Source: Chaunax sp. Z400 | Lineage: Eukaryota; Chordata; Actinopteri; Lophiiformes; Chaunacidae | DNA length: 64,000 nt | Assembly: GCA_037577475.1 (NCBI GenBank) | Contig: CM075197.1 | Coordinates: 22,679,650-22,743,649, forward strand | Direction of reading: 5' to 3' | Part shown: one piece after another, positions 46,801 to 60,169 of the stretch | Layout of the letters: every line of letters begins with the position of its first letter | Numbering within the stretch: position 1 is the stretch's first letter | Translations under genes and position numbers: made by a program | Notes under the pieces: model-generated | What the model saw: only the letters and a program-made list of their open reading frames with translations | What the model was told of the DNA's origin: nothing | The model's database searches: none

Positions 46801-49800
46801 ATACCTCAGTCTGAAGAAGAACAGAAGTTGACTTAGAGAACTTCAGACACCTCTGACCTTAACTCACCACACCTGCCGCCTTGCACTCCACCCCTCTTGT
46901 ATTGTTTGTTCTTTGTAAATGTCTGGTCACAGTTTGGGCCCCTACACACTGCAGCAGAGACAGACAGGACGCAATCCAGTCAGCGTTTCTCACTTTCTCC
47001 GTCTCCTCCTCCCTTGCAGCGAAAACGCCACGGTATCCTCACATGCTGTGGCTCGTGAGAACTCACTGTAAAGAGAGATTAAAAAACGCACAAACAAACA
47101 TCCGACATGCCTTTTCCCCTTTAGCAGGCTGAGTGCATTAGTGACCTTTTAAAGTGCCGTCTCCCTCGTGCTTTACACGCACCCCAAAGAAGAACAAACT
47201 ACTAATAGGGCTGAAAACACTTCAAACAAAGATCAAACCATTTCTTTGCTATGAGGCAGTGCTTACTACATTAATGGGATTCAATTATGTAGCCAGGACA
47301 AACAAACATCTTTCTAGGCAAACAGCACACGAATGTGTGAACAGAATGAGAGCCACAAATTAAAAACACCGTCTTATTTTTGTGTACAGCGATGAGCATC
47401 GCTGTACTTATTGTTCTATAATCGCATATGAAGCCATAAAGATCCATTACATCATCTAAAACAACATCCATTACTTGTATAGTAACCTGTTTCATTTAAA
47501 ACGTTGCATACAAACGGGATAAAAGGAGAGGTTTCTGAAGAAACCGCAGCTGCACAGATGGAAAGACATGAGGGAACTGAATAGAGGAGTACAAAACATT
47601 CAATTTACAGCATGGTTGAAGGAAAACACAGGGTTGCAGAGTACATTCGAAAGCAGGCAACTTGCAGAAATTCATGCATTTGTTTTCTTCATCTACCAAA
47701 TGACCTTATTGGTTAGAACCGTGGGAGGCACTGAGCTCACACCATATGACTCTAATTGCGGCAAATCTTTGTGTGTGTGTGTGTGCGTGTTTGTGCCCGT
47801 GTGCGTGCTCGTGCGTGCTGAACGCAGCAGTGTTTGCGTGAGCGGACATCAGACAGAGCTACAGGGCCTGCAGCAGGGAACTGCAGGGAGGTATATAAGG
47901 TCAGAATTGCAGAGGACAAATGTCAAAGAGGAGATATTATAGTCTACGTTACTCCCACTCTTACAGGATAGGCCATTATTGCATGGGGTGTTTCAGACAT
48001 TAGAATGCAGATAAAATAGATATTGACAAGTAAGAGAAGCAGTCACTTTAGCTAATAGTGTAGTTAATAACGCTTGAAGCGTCTATAGGATGTCTGAGGG
48101 AGACTAGCAGGAGGGCCAGCAGGAAGAAAGTAATCACACCACGCTTCTAATAAAATGCACAAGCCTCCAGTTTCTTTCATAACTTTGAGCAGCCGGCTTG
48201 CACTGAGTAATAACTCCTCAAATTTAGCTCCGTTTTCCTCTCTCCCGTTGCTCCTCGCAGTCCAGTGGATGTGTGGCATGCTAGTCATGCCGCCTTGTGT
48301 CAACTGCGCTGCGCTAGCTGTGGGCAGAGAGAGCAATGGGAGGCCGGGTAGGAGGCCGGAGAGTGGGAGAAATAAAAGTCTGTGATTAACACATGCAGAC
48401 GTGTGTCAGTTGGGACCATTTGCTGGGAGGCGCGCCATGCAGGAGACGCTCACACATAACCTGCTCCTGACAGAAGTTTGCCCAAATAAAGACACGAATG
48501 AAGGGATTTGAAAATCTGGAGAGGCCGTGATGAGCCCACCTACGCGTGTGATACAAGATTAATTAATCGATTGGAGAAAAGTACATTTCATGCTGAAGTG
48601 AAAGTCAAGCGCATCTCCATCTTTGGCATGTGAAATGATTTTTGGAGTGAAATGTGGAAGGACCGCTGAAGGTATGTCGATTTAAGATGGTTTGGGGGTT
48701 TGAAGCCATGATTCCATTATTCTTTAACCATATGTTCACATTACACAATATTCTCTCTCTGTGTGTCTCTGAATACTTAAGAGGACTGCCATCGACACAA
48801 TGCCATTTGGAAACCATAACTGGCACAAGTAGATGTCTATTCTCCTTAACCTTTAACCACAATTATAGTATATTCTATTAAAACCTGGATCTTATTATTG
48901 TAGTTTTTGGTCCTCATTTTTATTTTCATTTATTCAAGCATTTGTTCGGAAAAGACTATTGAGAAAGAAAAAAAAACATTTCTGCTGCTCCAAGTCAATC
49001 ACAAGAGTCTTAAATTGCTTAAAAAGGAACCAGCTCTTCTAATTTCACACATTTTTGCAAATTGGTCAACTTTTGTGTAGCATAAAATCCAAGAGCCAAT
49101 CTCCCGATCTTGATTTTCAAGGTCTTTCTTGGCAAATACCTGAGTATATTACAAGTCCTGGCATTGTCTTGGATAAATCAAGTTCACCCTGACCAGAGCA
49201 AACTTGATTTATAGTTACGGAGACATGTCAGATAGCAGGTGTTTCCCAAGAAGTGCATTGTGAATAAACAGAATGCAGTGTGGTTCACATCTGACAGGCT
49301 TTCTCATACAATACACAATAATGCATTCTAAAAGCAGTTATGAACCTAAGGGCAGTAAGGTGCTTTAAGAGGTTTGAGGATGGAGGCCAGATTGAGTAGT
49401 CCATAATATAGAAGAAAGGCTGACTCAACAGTTTTCTCTCCGGGTGATACATGCCTTATCACCACGAAAGAAAGCCAGTTTTCCCTTTAAGGATTTCATT
49501 ATGCATTATGATTAATAGGAATTATATACCAACCTCCACGTTCCTCCAACTTTGCCTTGCTGTACTTGCCGTAGTTGCACATGCACTTGGTTTTCTTCTG
49601 CAATGACAGATTATTACCAGAGATATTCTAATAGTATAGAGATAGTCCAGTCCGGTCAGTTTTGGTCTCACCTCCAAAGTGGTTCATATTGTCTTTCCAA
49701 AGTGTTGTTGTCATGATGTTCTAGATCTCAGCAGATACAATCATAACCAACAGAAAGTGGACAATAAAACCACAACCAAGAACCAAGCTGTAAAAATACT

Positions 49801-50324
49801 AAAAGTATCCTTAAACCTTCACGATCAAATGACTTAAATGTCAAAACCCTTATGCTAAATATAGTATGCAGAGTTCACAAGATCTAAAGAACATAAAAAA
49901 ATACAAGAGCACACTGGTACAAGGTGGACAAGGTTGAATTGTCTGCCAACTTGGAATAATCTACCAAGATGAATGTTGCTGCTCCACTGGGCTCATTCAC
50001 AGACAACTGCAAAGGCAACGACAAATGTTAAACAACGCCTTATATAAATACATTAACATGGTGATTAGCAGGCTATATGACATTTCAAGACGTTTCAAAT
50101 AAACAGAAGAGGTAATGAGCCTCTGCAAGGTGAAGGAGACCACATGGGACGACAGAAGGGCAACGGAAGCCTGAGAGACAACAAAGAAAAGAAGCAAAAA
50201 CCAATATCCTCATCTGCCTCACAACCCCCAATTCTGATCCTGATGTAAACTTAAATTGTTAAGAGGATGCACAAAGAGCCTTGGTATGAGGAGTCGCACA
50301 AGCAGAAGTACACATACAGACACA

Positions 50325-50362
<38 letters not shown>

Positions 50363-50582
50363 AGGGAATGGTTCCACAGAGAGATTCAGTGAGCCATCTG
50401 CCAAATTAGGCCATGAGCCATGAGCCCACAACTTCATTCTTCTATTCAATTTCCAATTACTGGGCTATAGAGGCTGAAGCACAAGGTCTGTATACATGCA
50501 TTTGAACACATACACATATGAATAGAATAGATATTTTATCACACGCTTATGTGATAAGATGAATGATGCAGACACAAAGTTA
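43846..50582. other. Non-coding DNA downstream of c1ql1
   Basis: No exon or RNA gene was recognised. Frames open for up to about 120 codons (for example around 47568-47942) have no domain and contain microsatellite-encoded runs such as CVCVCV. A GT-rich tract lies near 47769-47785 and a CA tract at 50325. No mobile element was recognised with confidence. Confidence 0.55.
50325..50359. repeat. (CA)n microsatellite
   Basis: About 17 CA units are preceded by imperfect CACAGA units. Confidence 0.95.
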
Positions 50583-51424
50583 TTACCTCCACAGAGGAAG
50601 TTATGTTTTCATCGCCATTGTTCTGTCTGTCTGTTTGTTTGTTTGTTTGTTTGTTTGTTAGCAGAATATCTCTAAAAGTTCTAAAAAGGATGTCAATGAA
50701 ATTTCGTGAGGTCACTAGATTTTGAGGAGAATCCTGGCCAAGGTGCAGATCAACAACATTTCTAAATAAATAACTATAAGGGCACTTGAGGAGTGGAAGG
50801 CTGTAAATAGTTTCCTGGATCCACATCTTGATCTGGTTCCATCTCAGACTATAATCCCCTCAACCCCATTCCAAGGGTCAGTTCTCTAAAAATCTCAGAG
50901 AAATCTGAGGGTGATATTCTTCTATCTAAAGCCCCATTTCCACTGCATAGTACCGGCTCTACTCGCCTCGCCTTGGTATCGGATCCTTTTCTGCAGGTCC
51001 TTTTCCATTATGGGATGGTACGTCCTTAGGGCAGATGGACGCTGCGCAAAACCGCCATGGCGTAGTCTTCAACGCGATACACACCTCTCGCCTGCACCTC
51101 CTCAATATAGCGGCTGCAATAAAAACAAAAAAAAAGTAATGGTCGCTAAAGTAGCTTGGCTGTTTGAATGTGGCGGCCATTTGTTTGTGCTGTGCAGGAT
51201 ATTCCGTGCGTGCTGGCCTGTAATGTTTCCCATGACCTTACACCTGCTCGGCTCGCTTGGAACCGCAACGGAGGTGGTAGTAAAAAAGTAGTACCAGGTG
51301 CTTTCTACCTAATGGAAACGCAAAAAAAGTCGAGTTGAGTAGAGCCGGTACTATGTAGTGGAAATGGGGCTCAACTAACAAACAGACAGACGGAGGGACA
51401 ACCATAACCTCCTTGACGGAGTTT
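50583..51424. mobile_element. Outer ACCTCC-ended repeat, second interrupted copy
   Basis: The left end TTACCTCCACAGAGGAAG, followed by a CTGT/TTTG-repeat block (50625-50660), and the right end AACAAACAGACAGACGGAGG then CATAACCTCCTTGACGGAG (about 51400-51421) are inverted copies of each other. They match the ends of the repeat at 22761-23547. The body contains 'aatttcgtgaggtcactaga' and 'ggatccacatcttgatctgg', typical of this fish repeat. It is split by the element at 50930-51371. Confidence 0.65.
50930..51371. mobile_element. Non-autonomous inverted-repeat DNA element (MITE)
   Basis: The left end AGCCCCATTTCCACTGCATA then GTACCGGCTCTACTC and the right end match as inverted repeats at about 34 of 35 positions, showing recent origin or strong constraint. 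The body of roughly 370 bp has no transposase frame. Flanks give TAA on the left and CAA on the right, a possible decayed TWA duplication, and no clean 8-bp duplication, so the superfamily is unresolved. It is inserted inside the outer repeat at 50583-51424. Confidence 0.75.
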
Positions 51425-52819
51425 AAATGTAATAATAATGAAGGCTCCTTTGGTAAAGTAGCCAGGTGGAAACAAAAGAGACACAAGGACACTGATTATA
51501 TCAAGGACATAGAGAAAGAGGTAGATTTTTGGACTCCTTTTGATTCTGAAGACATACAGAGAATTCCTTTTCTCAGATTGTGGATGCTAAATCGCAGCAC
51601 AAAAAAACAATTAATACCAGAACGTCTGTAATTTAATATCCCACTGACAGAAATAAACCCATGTCTGCTGTCACCTGGGAGGCCTGTGCAGCTGTATTAT
51701 GGTCCCTCGGTGGAGTTTTAGGGGCTTGTAACACTTCTCTGGAGGGGCTGTGTCCTCCTTTCATCCATTAGCTGACTTTAACCTGATCCATGATCTCGGT
51801 CCTCATTGCTCCCCATAAGCCCCTGTTGCACTTCAACCTGTATCTGGCCCTTAAGTTGTTCCATGTCTGCTGAAGATGTGCTCCAGGGGCTGGAACAGCG
51901 ACCCTCTGAGATAAGACGATGCTCCCCCCCCCCATCTTTTAGCTTCTGTTCTAGAAAGAGCCTTTGCAGGTATCTGTTCGTTCTACCACATCTGTCAGCT
52001 GAATTTCTGCTTTATGGGTCATTGTTGCAATCAGTGCTCCTATGCTAAACTAAAGAAAACCACAGGAAATACACTAAAATAAAGTAGACAATGGGTTAAA
52101 AGCTACTATTTTAAAATGTTAGAACTTATTAGGGTTGTAGGTAAAACTACAAGACAATGACATATAGAAAATAATGACTATAACAACCACAAAATAGAAT
52201 GATTAGAATGAAAGGAAGAAGAAAAAACACCCTCATGGCTACACGTCTGTCGACTCTCTTGTACGCACAATGTACCAAACGTCCCTTTACTTCATTTATA
52301 GCAGGCGTAGAATCAAGTCCTTTTTTCTCAGGCACCACAACTTCTGGCTGCAGATAGAGATACGTAGTGAAACCATGGAATAATACTAGAAGGACACTTG
52401 GTGAGTGCATACCCCCACCAAGGCTGCATTGTGTCCAGCACACACAAAAGGACCCACACTGATAAAATTGCAAGCTTCATTATTTCCATGTATGCCTGCG
52501 TAATCATTCTATTTCAGTGTTCCTTATGAATAAAGTAAAAACATATCTACTCTATATAATACGTCAACAAATAACCAAGGATTGTGACATCACAAGGTTT
52601 TATTTCTTATATAAAGTCTATATGAGTAAATATTGAGAGCAGTGTTGCAGGATTCAGATCATTGTCTGTATCTGCATCAGTTTGCACACCTTCATGATAA
52701 AAATGCAATGAATGTTTTGCAATTTTCTAAACTGAAATGCGTGCATAATTATTATTTGTGAAAAACTGACACATTTTTCAGGGAATGCTCACAATGTAAA
52801 AAAAAAAAGAAAAGAAAAG
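51425..52819. other. Non-coding DNA, nothing recognised
   Basis: There are stops in all frames and no recognisable exon. A C8 run lies at about 51922. No repeat could be assigned. Confidence 0.5.
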
Positions 52820-53014
52820 AAAACCGTTTCCTGAATACGGACCTTGATTCGGATCGGCCTCAAAATCTAATTCCCTCTTCTCCATTCCAGGAGAAACCTC
52901 TACAGAAAAATTTAATTCAAATACATTCCTTTTCTGAACTTTGTGGGTTACTCTGCTCACTAACAAACAGATGGATAAACAACAATGACATCATAACCTC
53001 CTTGGTGGAGCTAA
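52820..53014. mobile_element. Right-end fragment of the ACCTCC-ended repeat
   Basis: The right part holds 'ctaacaaacagatggataaa', a short spacer and CATAACCTCCTTGGTGGAG (52992-53010). This is the same end as in the copies at 23547 and 51424. The left end is missing, so the copy is truncated. Confidence 0.6.
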
Positions 53015-54889
53015 CGAAGACATTCAGAGAGGGATGCAACAACTTGAGTGAGAAATCAAATCCTGGGGTGAACATACACACATACAATAAATTCTGTTCC
53101 ACAAACACGTAAAGACGCCTCTGTTGGTGAGAGCAGTTCCTGTACCCAGTGTCATCTCCGCCCCTCCCAAAATGTCAGCGGCATATATAGCAGGGAGTGT
53201 GTGAGGTGATAAACGCACCCGACTGAAAATGTCAGAGTGTCACCCGTTGCCATGACAGCTGGCAAAGTTTGGCAAGGACTGGAGTGCTTCAGCCACATTA
53301 CTTGCTATGGCTAATTGAGCCTGCATTTTCTAGTATGCTATAAAAACGATGCAGGAAAAATTTGCATCTCTGCAAAAACAAAAATCATAAAATTTACACC
53401 TCGACATAATTAGACTCATTCAGAAAAAAAATATTTTCAAAAGGTGATAAAAACAAAAAAACAGCTCACTTCAGAATGAGGATGTTAGAGAGGATCAGAG
53501 AGTTAGAGAGTAACCTGAGGGAAGTGGGGAGATGGAAAGAGGTGAAAGCTACACAGCTATTCTCTGTGGTCCTTACTGTTCATCAGTCATCAGTAAGCTC
53601 ACCGCAAACATCGCGGTCACAGTGTGGTAGTTATCAGTAGTTATTGTTTTTACCGCCATTACGACAGATACTCCTCTGACTGTGACAGAAATAACAAAAA
53701 CTGCCTGGCAGGAACCTCCAGTTTAAAACCAGACGCAATTCATCCACGTACTCAGGTGGGTATAAGAACACGCTTAACTGTCGGCGCACGTTTCATCAGT
53801 CCCATGTAGGATCATTCTTATTTTCCTCTTGTTGCTTCGTGTAAGAACACATATAAGAGAAAAAGTAGAAAACATGAATGTGTGAGGCCCGTTGTTGTTA
53901 TACACGTATACAAAAATGCACCTATAGGAATTCTTTTTCCTATTTATGTTTTCTCGATGCAGGAGATGCCTTCGGCTGCTGCATTTCAAAACGATTTAAA
54001 AAAAATTCATTTAAAACATTGCCTTCATTTTTTCAGCTAATTAAATTACACAGGGACCACCAACCCCATAATGTGTGACGACCAACCATACGATGGGGAT
54101 GGTTGTCACAAGCGCACAAGATGTATCTGACAGTCTGAAGACAGTTAAAAGGGAATCTAAGGATGTAAATCTTGTACTTTATGTTCTTTATTTCTTTCTT
54201 TCTCTCTTTCTGTTTCATAAATTGAGACAAGGCAGAAACAGAGGATGATATTCTTAAATGTGGTCCACAAATGTCTCACTTTGGTGATAGGAAGTATTGT
54301 GAGACTTTTCGATGTCATGCTGGTCGCCATCACGCAAAAATAGAGCTCAATATAAATAACACAATCACTACACATGTGTAAAAGTGGTTTCTATACGAAA
54401 CATACACAAATTTTGTGTGATTAAATGGAATAATTGAGGCGATTTCTGTGCGCACACATCAATCGTACATTAAAACATTAATTGGCTGAATTATAAAAAG
54501 AAGTACTAAAAGTACAAAAAATGATGAATGATCTGGCTCTATAAAAAGAGCTGGATCACATGGTCTCCATCCATAGAATCAAGTGAGAATTTGATCATAA
54601 AACGGACACAGAGAAGCATTTTTTTTTCTTGGATTAATTGTCTGAGCATGTTATATCTAGGAATCTGACTTTAACAAATATTTATGTATTCACATCAAGA
54701 TGGCAAACACAAATGTCGTCCAAATTATCTACACAAATTCCATCTTCTCCAAATTTGGTTGCTATTTGTATGACAATCCAACCCTCAAAAAATATTTCTT
54801 TAAATACAGTTTTCAAACAACCTGTAGGTAGAATTGCGTTTATTGTAACGTATGGTTTTATTGTGTATCTATCTTATTTAATGACCGTA

Positions 54890-54948
54890 CAGCACTTTGG
54901 TCAACTCTGTTGTTTGTAAATGTGCTTATAAATAAAGTTGAGTTGAGA
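54890..54948 (+). mobile_element. LINE-type 3' tail fragment
   Basis: 'cagcactttggtcaactctg' followed by 'tgtaaatgtgcttataaata' and AAGTTGAGTTGAG is the typical end of a fish non-LTR retroposon, related in style to the tail at 10390. Nothing upstream preserves its coding region. Confidence 0.6.
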
Positions 54949-55966
54949 TAATTCATAAAAGTGTTGTGGAATTGCAGACAAATTCACACCAATGCATGAA
55001 CACATTATGAAGAGTATTTGACCCTGTATTTCACAGGTGGGATGAACTCTGGTCTTTCCTTTTTATGTATTAGATAAAACAAATCTCTTGTAAATTCAAA
55101 CAGAGATTTTCCAAAGTATTTTTTTTTTTTATAAGTGTACCACTTTGAGCCGATGTGTTTGTTGCTATCTAGCTGTGTGAAGCAGCTGCTGACTGTGTAA
55201 CTGGAGGCGGCTCTGAGGCTCACAGTTGACTAATTACTATGGAGATTTGAAAGCATGACGGCAAATTTTGAAAGACTGAACCTCAGTTTTGGGAATTAAT
55301 TTGCAGTTGTGTTTTATTTGGTTCAGTTTTACTTCAAAATGTGTCTTTGTAATATCACTTGCAACTTGTGTGAGTCAGAAATACATGAACCCGACTGAAC
55401 CTCACTAAAAATCCAAACCAATCGTGTGCCTTTTTTTGTCATGTGTGAGATTTGTTTTTTAAATGTACACGATATATTCAACAGATAAGGTACATGAATA
55501 TAACCCCTCATTTAAATGATAAATAAGTCGGTTTGGGAACATATACCATGCATTGTTGCGACTGTGTTCATTCAATATCAAACAAAGGTCGATAACCATA
55601 TTACAGGGAGGTTGCATCAGCAGCATTAATGACAGATGGCAGGTAAACATAAAGCTCATAGATGGATAAACATCAGAGTGTCTTTTGTGATTGCAGATGG
55701 CCTGTGTAAGCCATCTGCTTTTTTCAGTACTTCTACAAGATCCTGTTCCTTCAGGCTAAGGCTGGGAGTTATTTCGTTGATGGTTTGTGATGTCGGGCAG
55801 AGACTCTGACCAGATCCCAAAGGGCTTCTTAAACATTTTCATTTTTTGACGTGAGCAAGAAGCAAGAAGGTTCTTGGTTCAGATGTAAAATCGAGAGGCC
55901 TTTTTTCTTGCCTCACAGTCCAAAGATATGCAAAATACAACTCTAAATAGATCGCCCGATGCGTGG

Positions 55967-56080
55967 GAATGTGAGCGTGAATCGTTGGCTTTTCTCTCCG
56001 TCACCCTGTGGTGAACTGGCGACCTGTCCAGGGTGTACTGTGAGTCTCGCCCAGAGTCAGCTGGGACCCTTCAAAGGATA
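55967..56080 (+). mobile_element. L2/SINE-type 3' region fragment
   Basis: The block 'ggtgaactggcgacctgtcc' followed by AGGGTGTACTGTGAGTCTCGCCC and 'agtcagctggga' is the hallmark 3' region of fish L2-type LINEs and related SINEs. The final (GGAT)n tail is absent, so the insertion is truncated at both ends. Confidence 0.78.
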
Positions 56081-58839
56081 CGCAGCATGGCGGGTCAAAG
56101 GAGAGTGTCTGTTATAGTTTTCTCCAGGTGTTTCTGTTAGCTGTCTATATGTGTTAGTCCTGTGTGACAATAACGTGCCCCACCTCCTGACCAGTGTGTG
56201 TTGTGTGTTGTTGCCCTTACAACCCTGAGAAGGACAGTTTGATCGGATGCAATAATAGAGAGCGCTTGGTTCAATTATCTCCAGATTATTATTATTATCA
56301 TGCATCATATTTAAAGACAGAACAGCCAGGTTCCTCAGGTGTGTGAACCTAAAGCTGCTAATAAAAAGTGATGAATTTAATTTGCTAAGGCTCTTTTAGA
56401 GTATAGTAAACTGCACATCCCTGGATACTGACACTGCATAATATCACTGGCAGGATATGGATTAAAAGTGTCTCTGCTTATGAAACCAGTGAAGAGTTTC
56501 TGTATAAGAAGAAAAAGTTGATGCACGTGCACAGTCCTCTTTTGCATAAAGTTTATATGTTAATCCTGTTAAAGCATTATTTTTCCTTATTTGCCCTTTA
56601 ATTGCTCAGATACAAGTAAGTCCAGTAACAGCGTGGACAAAGTAAAATGGAAACAAACCTTCCACTGCAGCTTCCATAGACTTTTGCAAACATTACCAAT
56701 AACAGTAGTTTTAAAAAAAGTTTTAAATGAAGGAATAATGCAGCAGCACTAACTCCCTGTGCATTGAAGGAGTATGTAGTTTTGTTTTGACGCCTGTGAG
56801 CAGACATGATCACGTCAGTCCTGAGTGATCCCATCACAGGAGGACAGCTCTTAGTACAGGTGTGAATTCACCAAAGATGCATGGGGATACATTTAAGAGC
56901 CGATCACACGGAGCATATTTGGAGGTGGTCTGGGACACATATGGCCACACTGTTATGTCCTGGGCCACACTTAAGGAGTGCCCACTCAGCTGATGTCCTC
57001 TGCAAAACAACAGCAAGATGCCACAACAACAGGCATAATGGTTTACACACTGTCTGATTTCCATTTGGTTTACTGTAATGCAAATGAAGCCTTTGGGCTC
57101 CCTTACCTGCCAGGGTAAGCAGCAGATGTTTGTGAACACACAGTCTATTTATACTGATTTCACTATTGAACTGGTAACCACAGTATCCCCCCGACTCCCT
57201 CTAGCAATTTTGAGAGTTCTTGTGTGAGAAAGAAGAAATTAATAGAAACTTTGCAAAACAGCTATGTCAGATTTGCCTTCTTATATATTTGGCATTGAAT
57301 TCACTGGACCAACCTGTGAAAATTAGATCTGATCATAGTGTTTCCCTCATAGGTTCATTGGTTGTAGGGGGTTTAAAAACACAGATATTTTGGCCTGGTT
57401 TGCACTTTGGGGTCGATGTTTGTCCATCATCAGTTTTGGGGGACGTTTTTATTTCATGTAACGTACCGACTTCATCCTCAACTCGGGTTTCTATCACTCA
57501 ACTTGTCTCCTCTCTACTTCGCTCTGTGTGTCTGTGTGTGAAGCATGGATTAGCCACGCCCTCGGGAAGGAACACCAGACCAGAGCAGAAGAGAGTGGAG
57601 TCATTGATCGGGACAGCGAAACGCTTAAAAGACGCTCATGCTCAGCTGAAATGAAATGAGTGCACATATATATATATTATGTAAATTCCATAAATAGAAT
57701 ATTTCGTGCCTTTCTTTCTTTCTTTTTTTGGGGTGGGGGGGAATCACACATAGTCACTAGAGACGCATTAATATAATTTGATCTTATTAGAAGTTTGTTC
57801 ATTGCTAAAGTTACCTACAGGTAAGTCAAAATAAGTCTTTCCTTTAACACTTCATTGCAGCTGTTACAAAAGAGAGCATATCAGAGCAGAGAGGTCCCCG
57901 TCTGTGCAGAGACATGAAGATATGAAGTGAATTTAAACGTGGTTAGAACATCAGGAGCTAAAAAACGATGGGAAACTGATCATAGAGAGCTTTTTTAAAT
58001 TGCATATTTTCACTAGTACGAAGAAGGTGTGTGGGCTATATATTTTTTTCTATTGCTCAGGGGAGAGTAGTCTGATTTTTTGACAGCACGGGGATGGGTA
58101 TTTTTCTCCTGATTTATGTTTATTTCAGCAATATCTTGCAAAGTTGTGAGCAGTGTCAGCACATTGACTCAACCTTTACACGTATCAACAAATGTATTTT
58201 TTCCCTCAGTTCCCTGGGCCTTGAGTCCAAGAATACGTTTCAAGATGGATCATTTCAAGAGGTAGGAGAAGAATTCTGGACACTTTCACCCCCAGCAAAA
58301 GCATTTTTCTTTGTTTATATTGTTGACTTAAAGTCAGGCTGACAAGATGTACAAAAAGCACATCTTCCATCCCTCGTGTACCTCCGGTTGTTTGCTCATT
58401 ATTTGAGTGGACTTTGCACAAGTTGAATCAATGATGAGGATTTGTTTGCTTTGTTTACTATGTTGTTGGAGGACAGAAAAAAAAGCTCAAAGCTCCACGG
58501 CTCCCATGGCTAATGCAGGTCAGTGTTACTGTGAAGACTGAGCCTTAATCCTGAAGTTTAGAAAACCGTAACACACAAGAAACAGATGACTGATATTCTG
58601 ATGCAGTGATTCTGACACTGCATACATCTCACACAGTCTGACGGCACCCGAACTTGTGCAACACAACCAACTCCTGATCCGGAAAAGGCCAAGTGTGACT
58701 TTGACAAAGGCCAAATCGCTTTTCACTCTCCTCCAGTTCTTCCCGTCTTCCCGTTTTCATCCCGAGCTGTCTCTCACCCTGTTACATGTATCGTCTCTTG
58801 GTTCTTCCTGATCTTGTATCGAATTATTTTCACACATAA

Positions 58840-59235
58840 TTACCTCTGCCAAGGAGTTAATTTTATGTTAATTTCTGTCTGTCTGTCTGTTAGCAGCACG
58901 ACACAAAAAATCACTCAGTTTGTAGGAGAGATAGGGTATGAACCAAGAACAATGCAGATCTGCAGATTTTGCTGGTGATCTGGATCATCATCTGGATCCA
59001 GAACCTTTTTTTTTAAAGGATTCTTTACCACTGGGGCAATTACAAGATTGTTTTGCTTCTAACATCATGGATAATGTCTAGATCACGACACACAAAATAC
59101 GATCTGGATCCAACTGAGCGAGATCCTGAAGAAAACCACAATTAGGGAAAAAAAGCATTTTTTTCTTGGATAACTATCAAACTATAAATGATTCCAATGT
59201 GATTCCAAATTATAGGGGTTAGGTTCTCATGGTAA
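58840..59235. mobile_element. Left-end fragment of the ACCTCC-ended repeat
   Basis: TTACCTCTGCCAAGGAGTTA at 58840, a (CTGT)n run followed by TTAGCAG, and 'gatctggatcatcatctgga' inside are the left half of the same repeat family as at 50583. The right inverted end is not found; the homology fades around 59235. Confidence 0.6.
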
Positions 59236-59771
59236 ATGAATCATATTATGGGGATCAAACTATCATGCATTTTGGGTATTTTTGCTTGAAATATCATCAA
59301 AATTATTATTCAGTGATTTCATTTCTTTGCAGATTATTTTTCTGTTGCTAAACTCTCCATATGTGTCTATTCTTTAATAACCATATTCAATTTTTACAAC
59401 CTTACTGTGGTTTAGCATTGTGTGTGGGCTCCTCCAGTGTAAGAAATCTAGCGGTGAGACAAGATGAAAACATGTGCTGGCATCAAAGTCTCTGGGGGAT
59501 AAATGTACAGTACACCTGAAGCTCTCACTCTGTCTGCCTTTTACCAGCCTTGTGTTTCTGTCCAGGCCACTGGATTCTTCCAAGATAAAATCTTTTCCCT
59601 CTCTCTGTTTCTCCCGGGCTCTTTCTCTGTGGCGCCACAGGGGAACAGTGAGACCAAGAGTGAGCCTCCGAGAGCAAATTATGTACATTTAAATGAACCG
59701 TTTCCTTGAGTCTGCTCAGCTCAGCGCTGAGAAGGAGTTCAGACGGAACGGAGCTGGAGCAGGAGATTGAG

Positions 59772-59774
<3 letters not shown>

Positions 59775-59814
<40 letters not shown>
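59775..59814. repeat. (GT)20 microsatellite
   Basis: This uninterrupted GT run faces a (CA)21 run 311 bp downstream, so the pair forms a long inverted repeat. Confidence 0.97.
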
Positions 59815-59816
<2 letters not shown>

Positions 59817-60124
59817 CAGTGCAGCCCTGAGTAGGAGTGTAAAACTTAAGTGGACCCCAGGCCCTCGCTTAGCCTTAATAGCTTTTCTGTCCACCTCCTC
59901 CTGCTGCATTAGAGTTACATTTCCACTCTGGGGGCACGTTCTTACTTTTATATATTTATTTATTCTTTTCTCTATTCATGCCCAAATGCACCAACTTCAT
60001 CCACACAGTCACTTCTCAGAGGTGGTGCTGCAGGGCTCTCTTCAAAAGCTGCTTAAACGTTCCTGCAGGGGTCTGACGGCAACGGAGAGACAAGGGAAAT
60101 TTCCGCAACCATCAGTCCTGGTCA

Positions 60125-60125
<1 letters not shown>

Positions 60126-60167
<42 letters not shown>
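60126..60167. repeat. (CA)21 microsatellite
   Basis: This CA run is complementary to the (GT)20 tract at 59775. A plus-strand open frame of 186 codons spans both tracts but consists largely of Cys-Val and His-Thr repeats, so it is not a gene. Confidence 0.97.

Positions 60168-60169
<2 letters not shown>

Larger units (their letters stand above)
53015..58839. other. Non-coding DNA with old retroposon tails
   Basis: No gene was recognised. The segment includes a LINE-type tail at 54890, an L2-like fragment at 55967, and AT-rich stretches. Open frames up to about 144 codons (57220-57654) show no domain or splice context. Confidence 0.5.
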
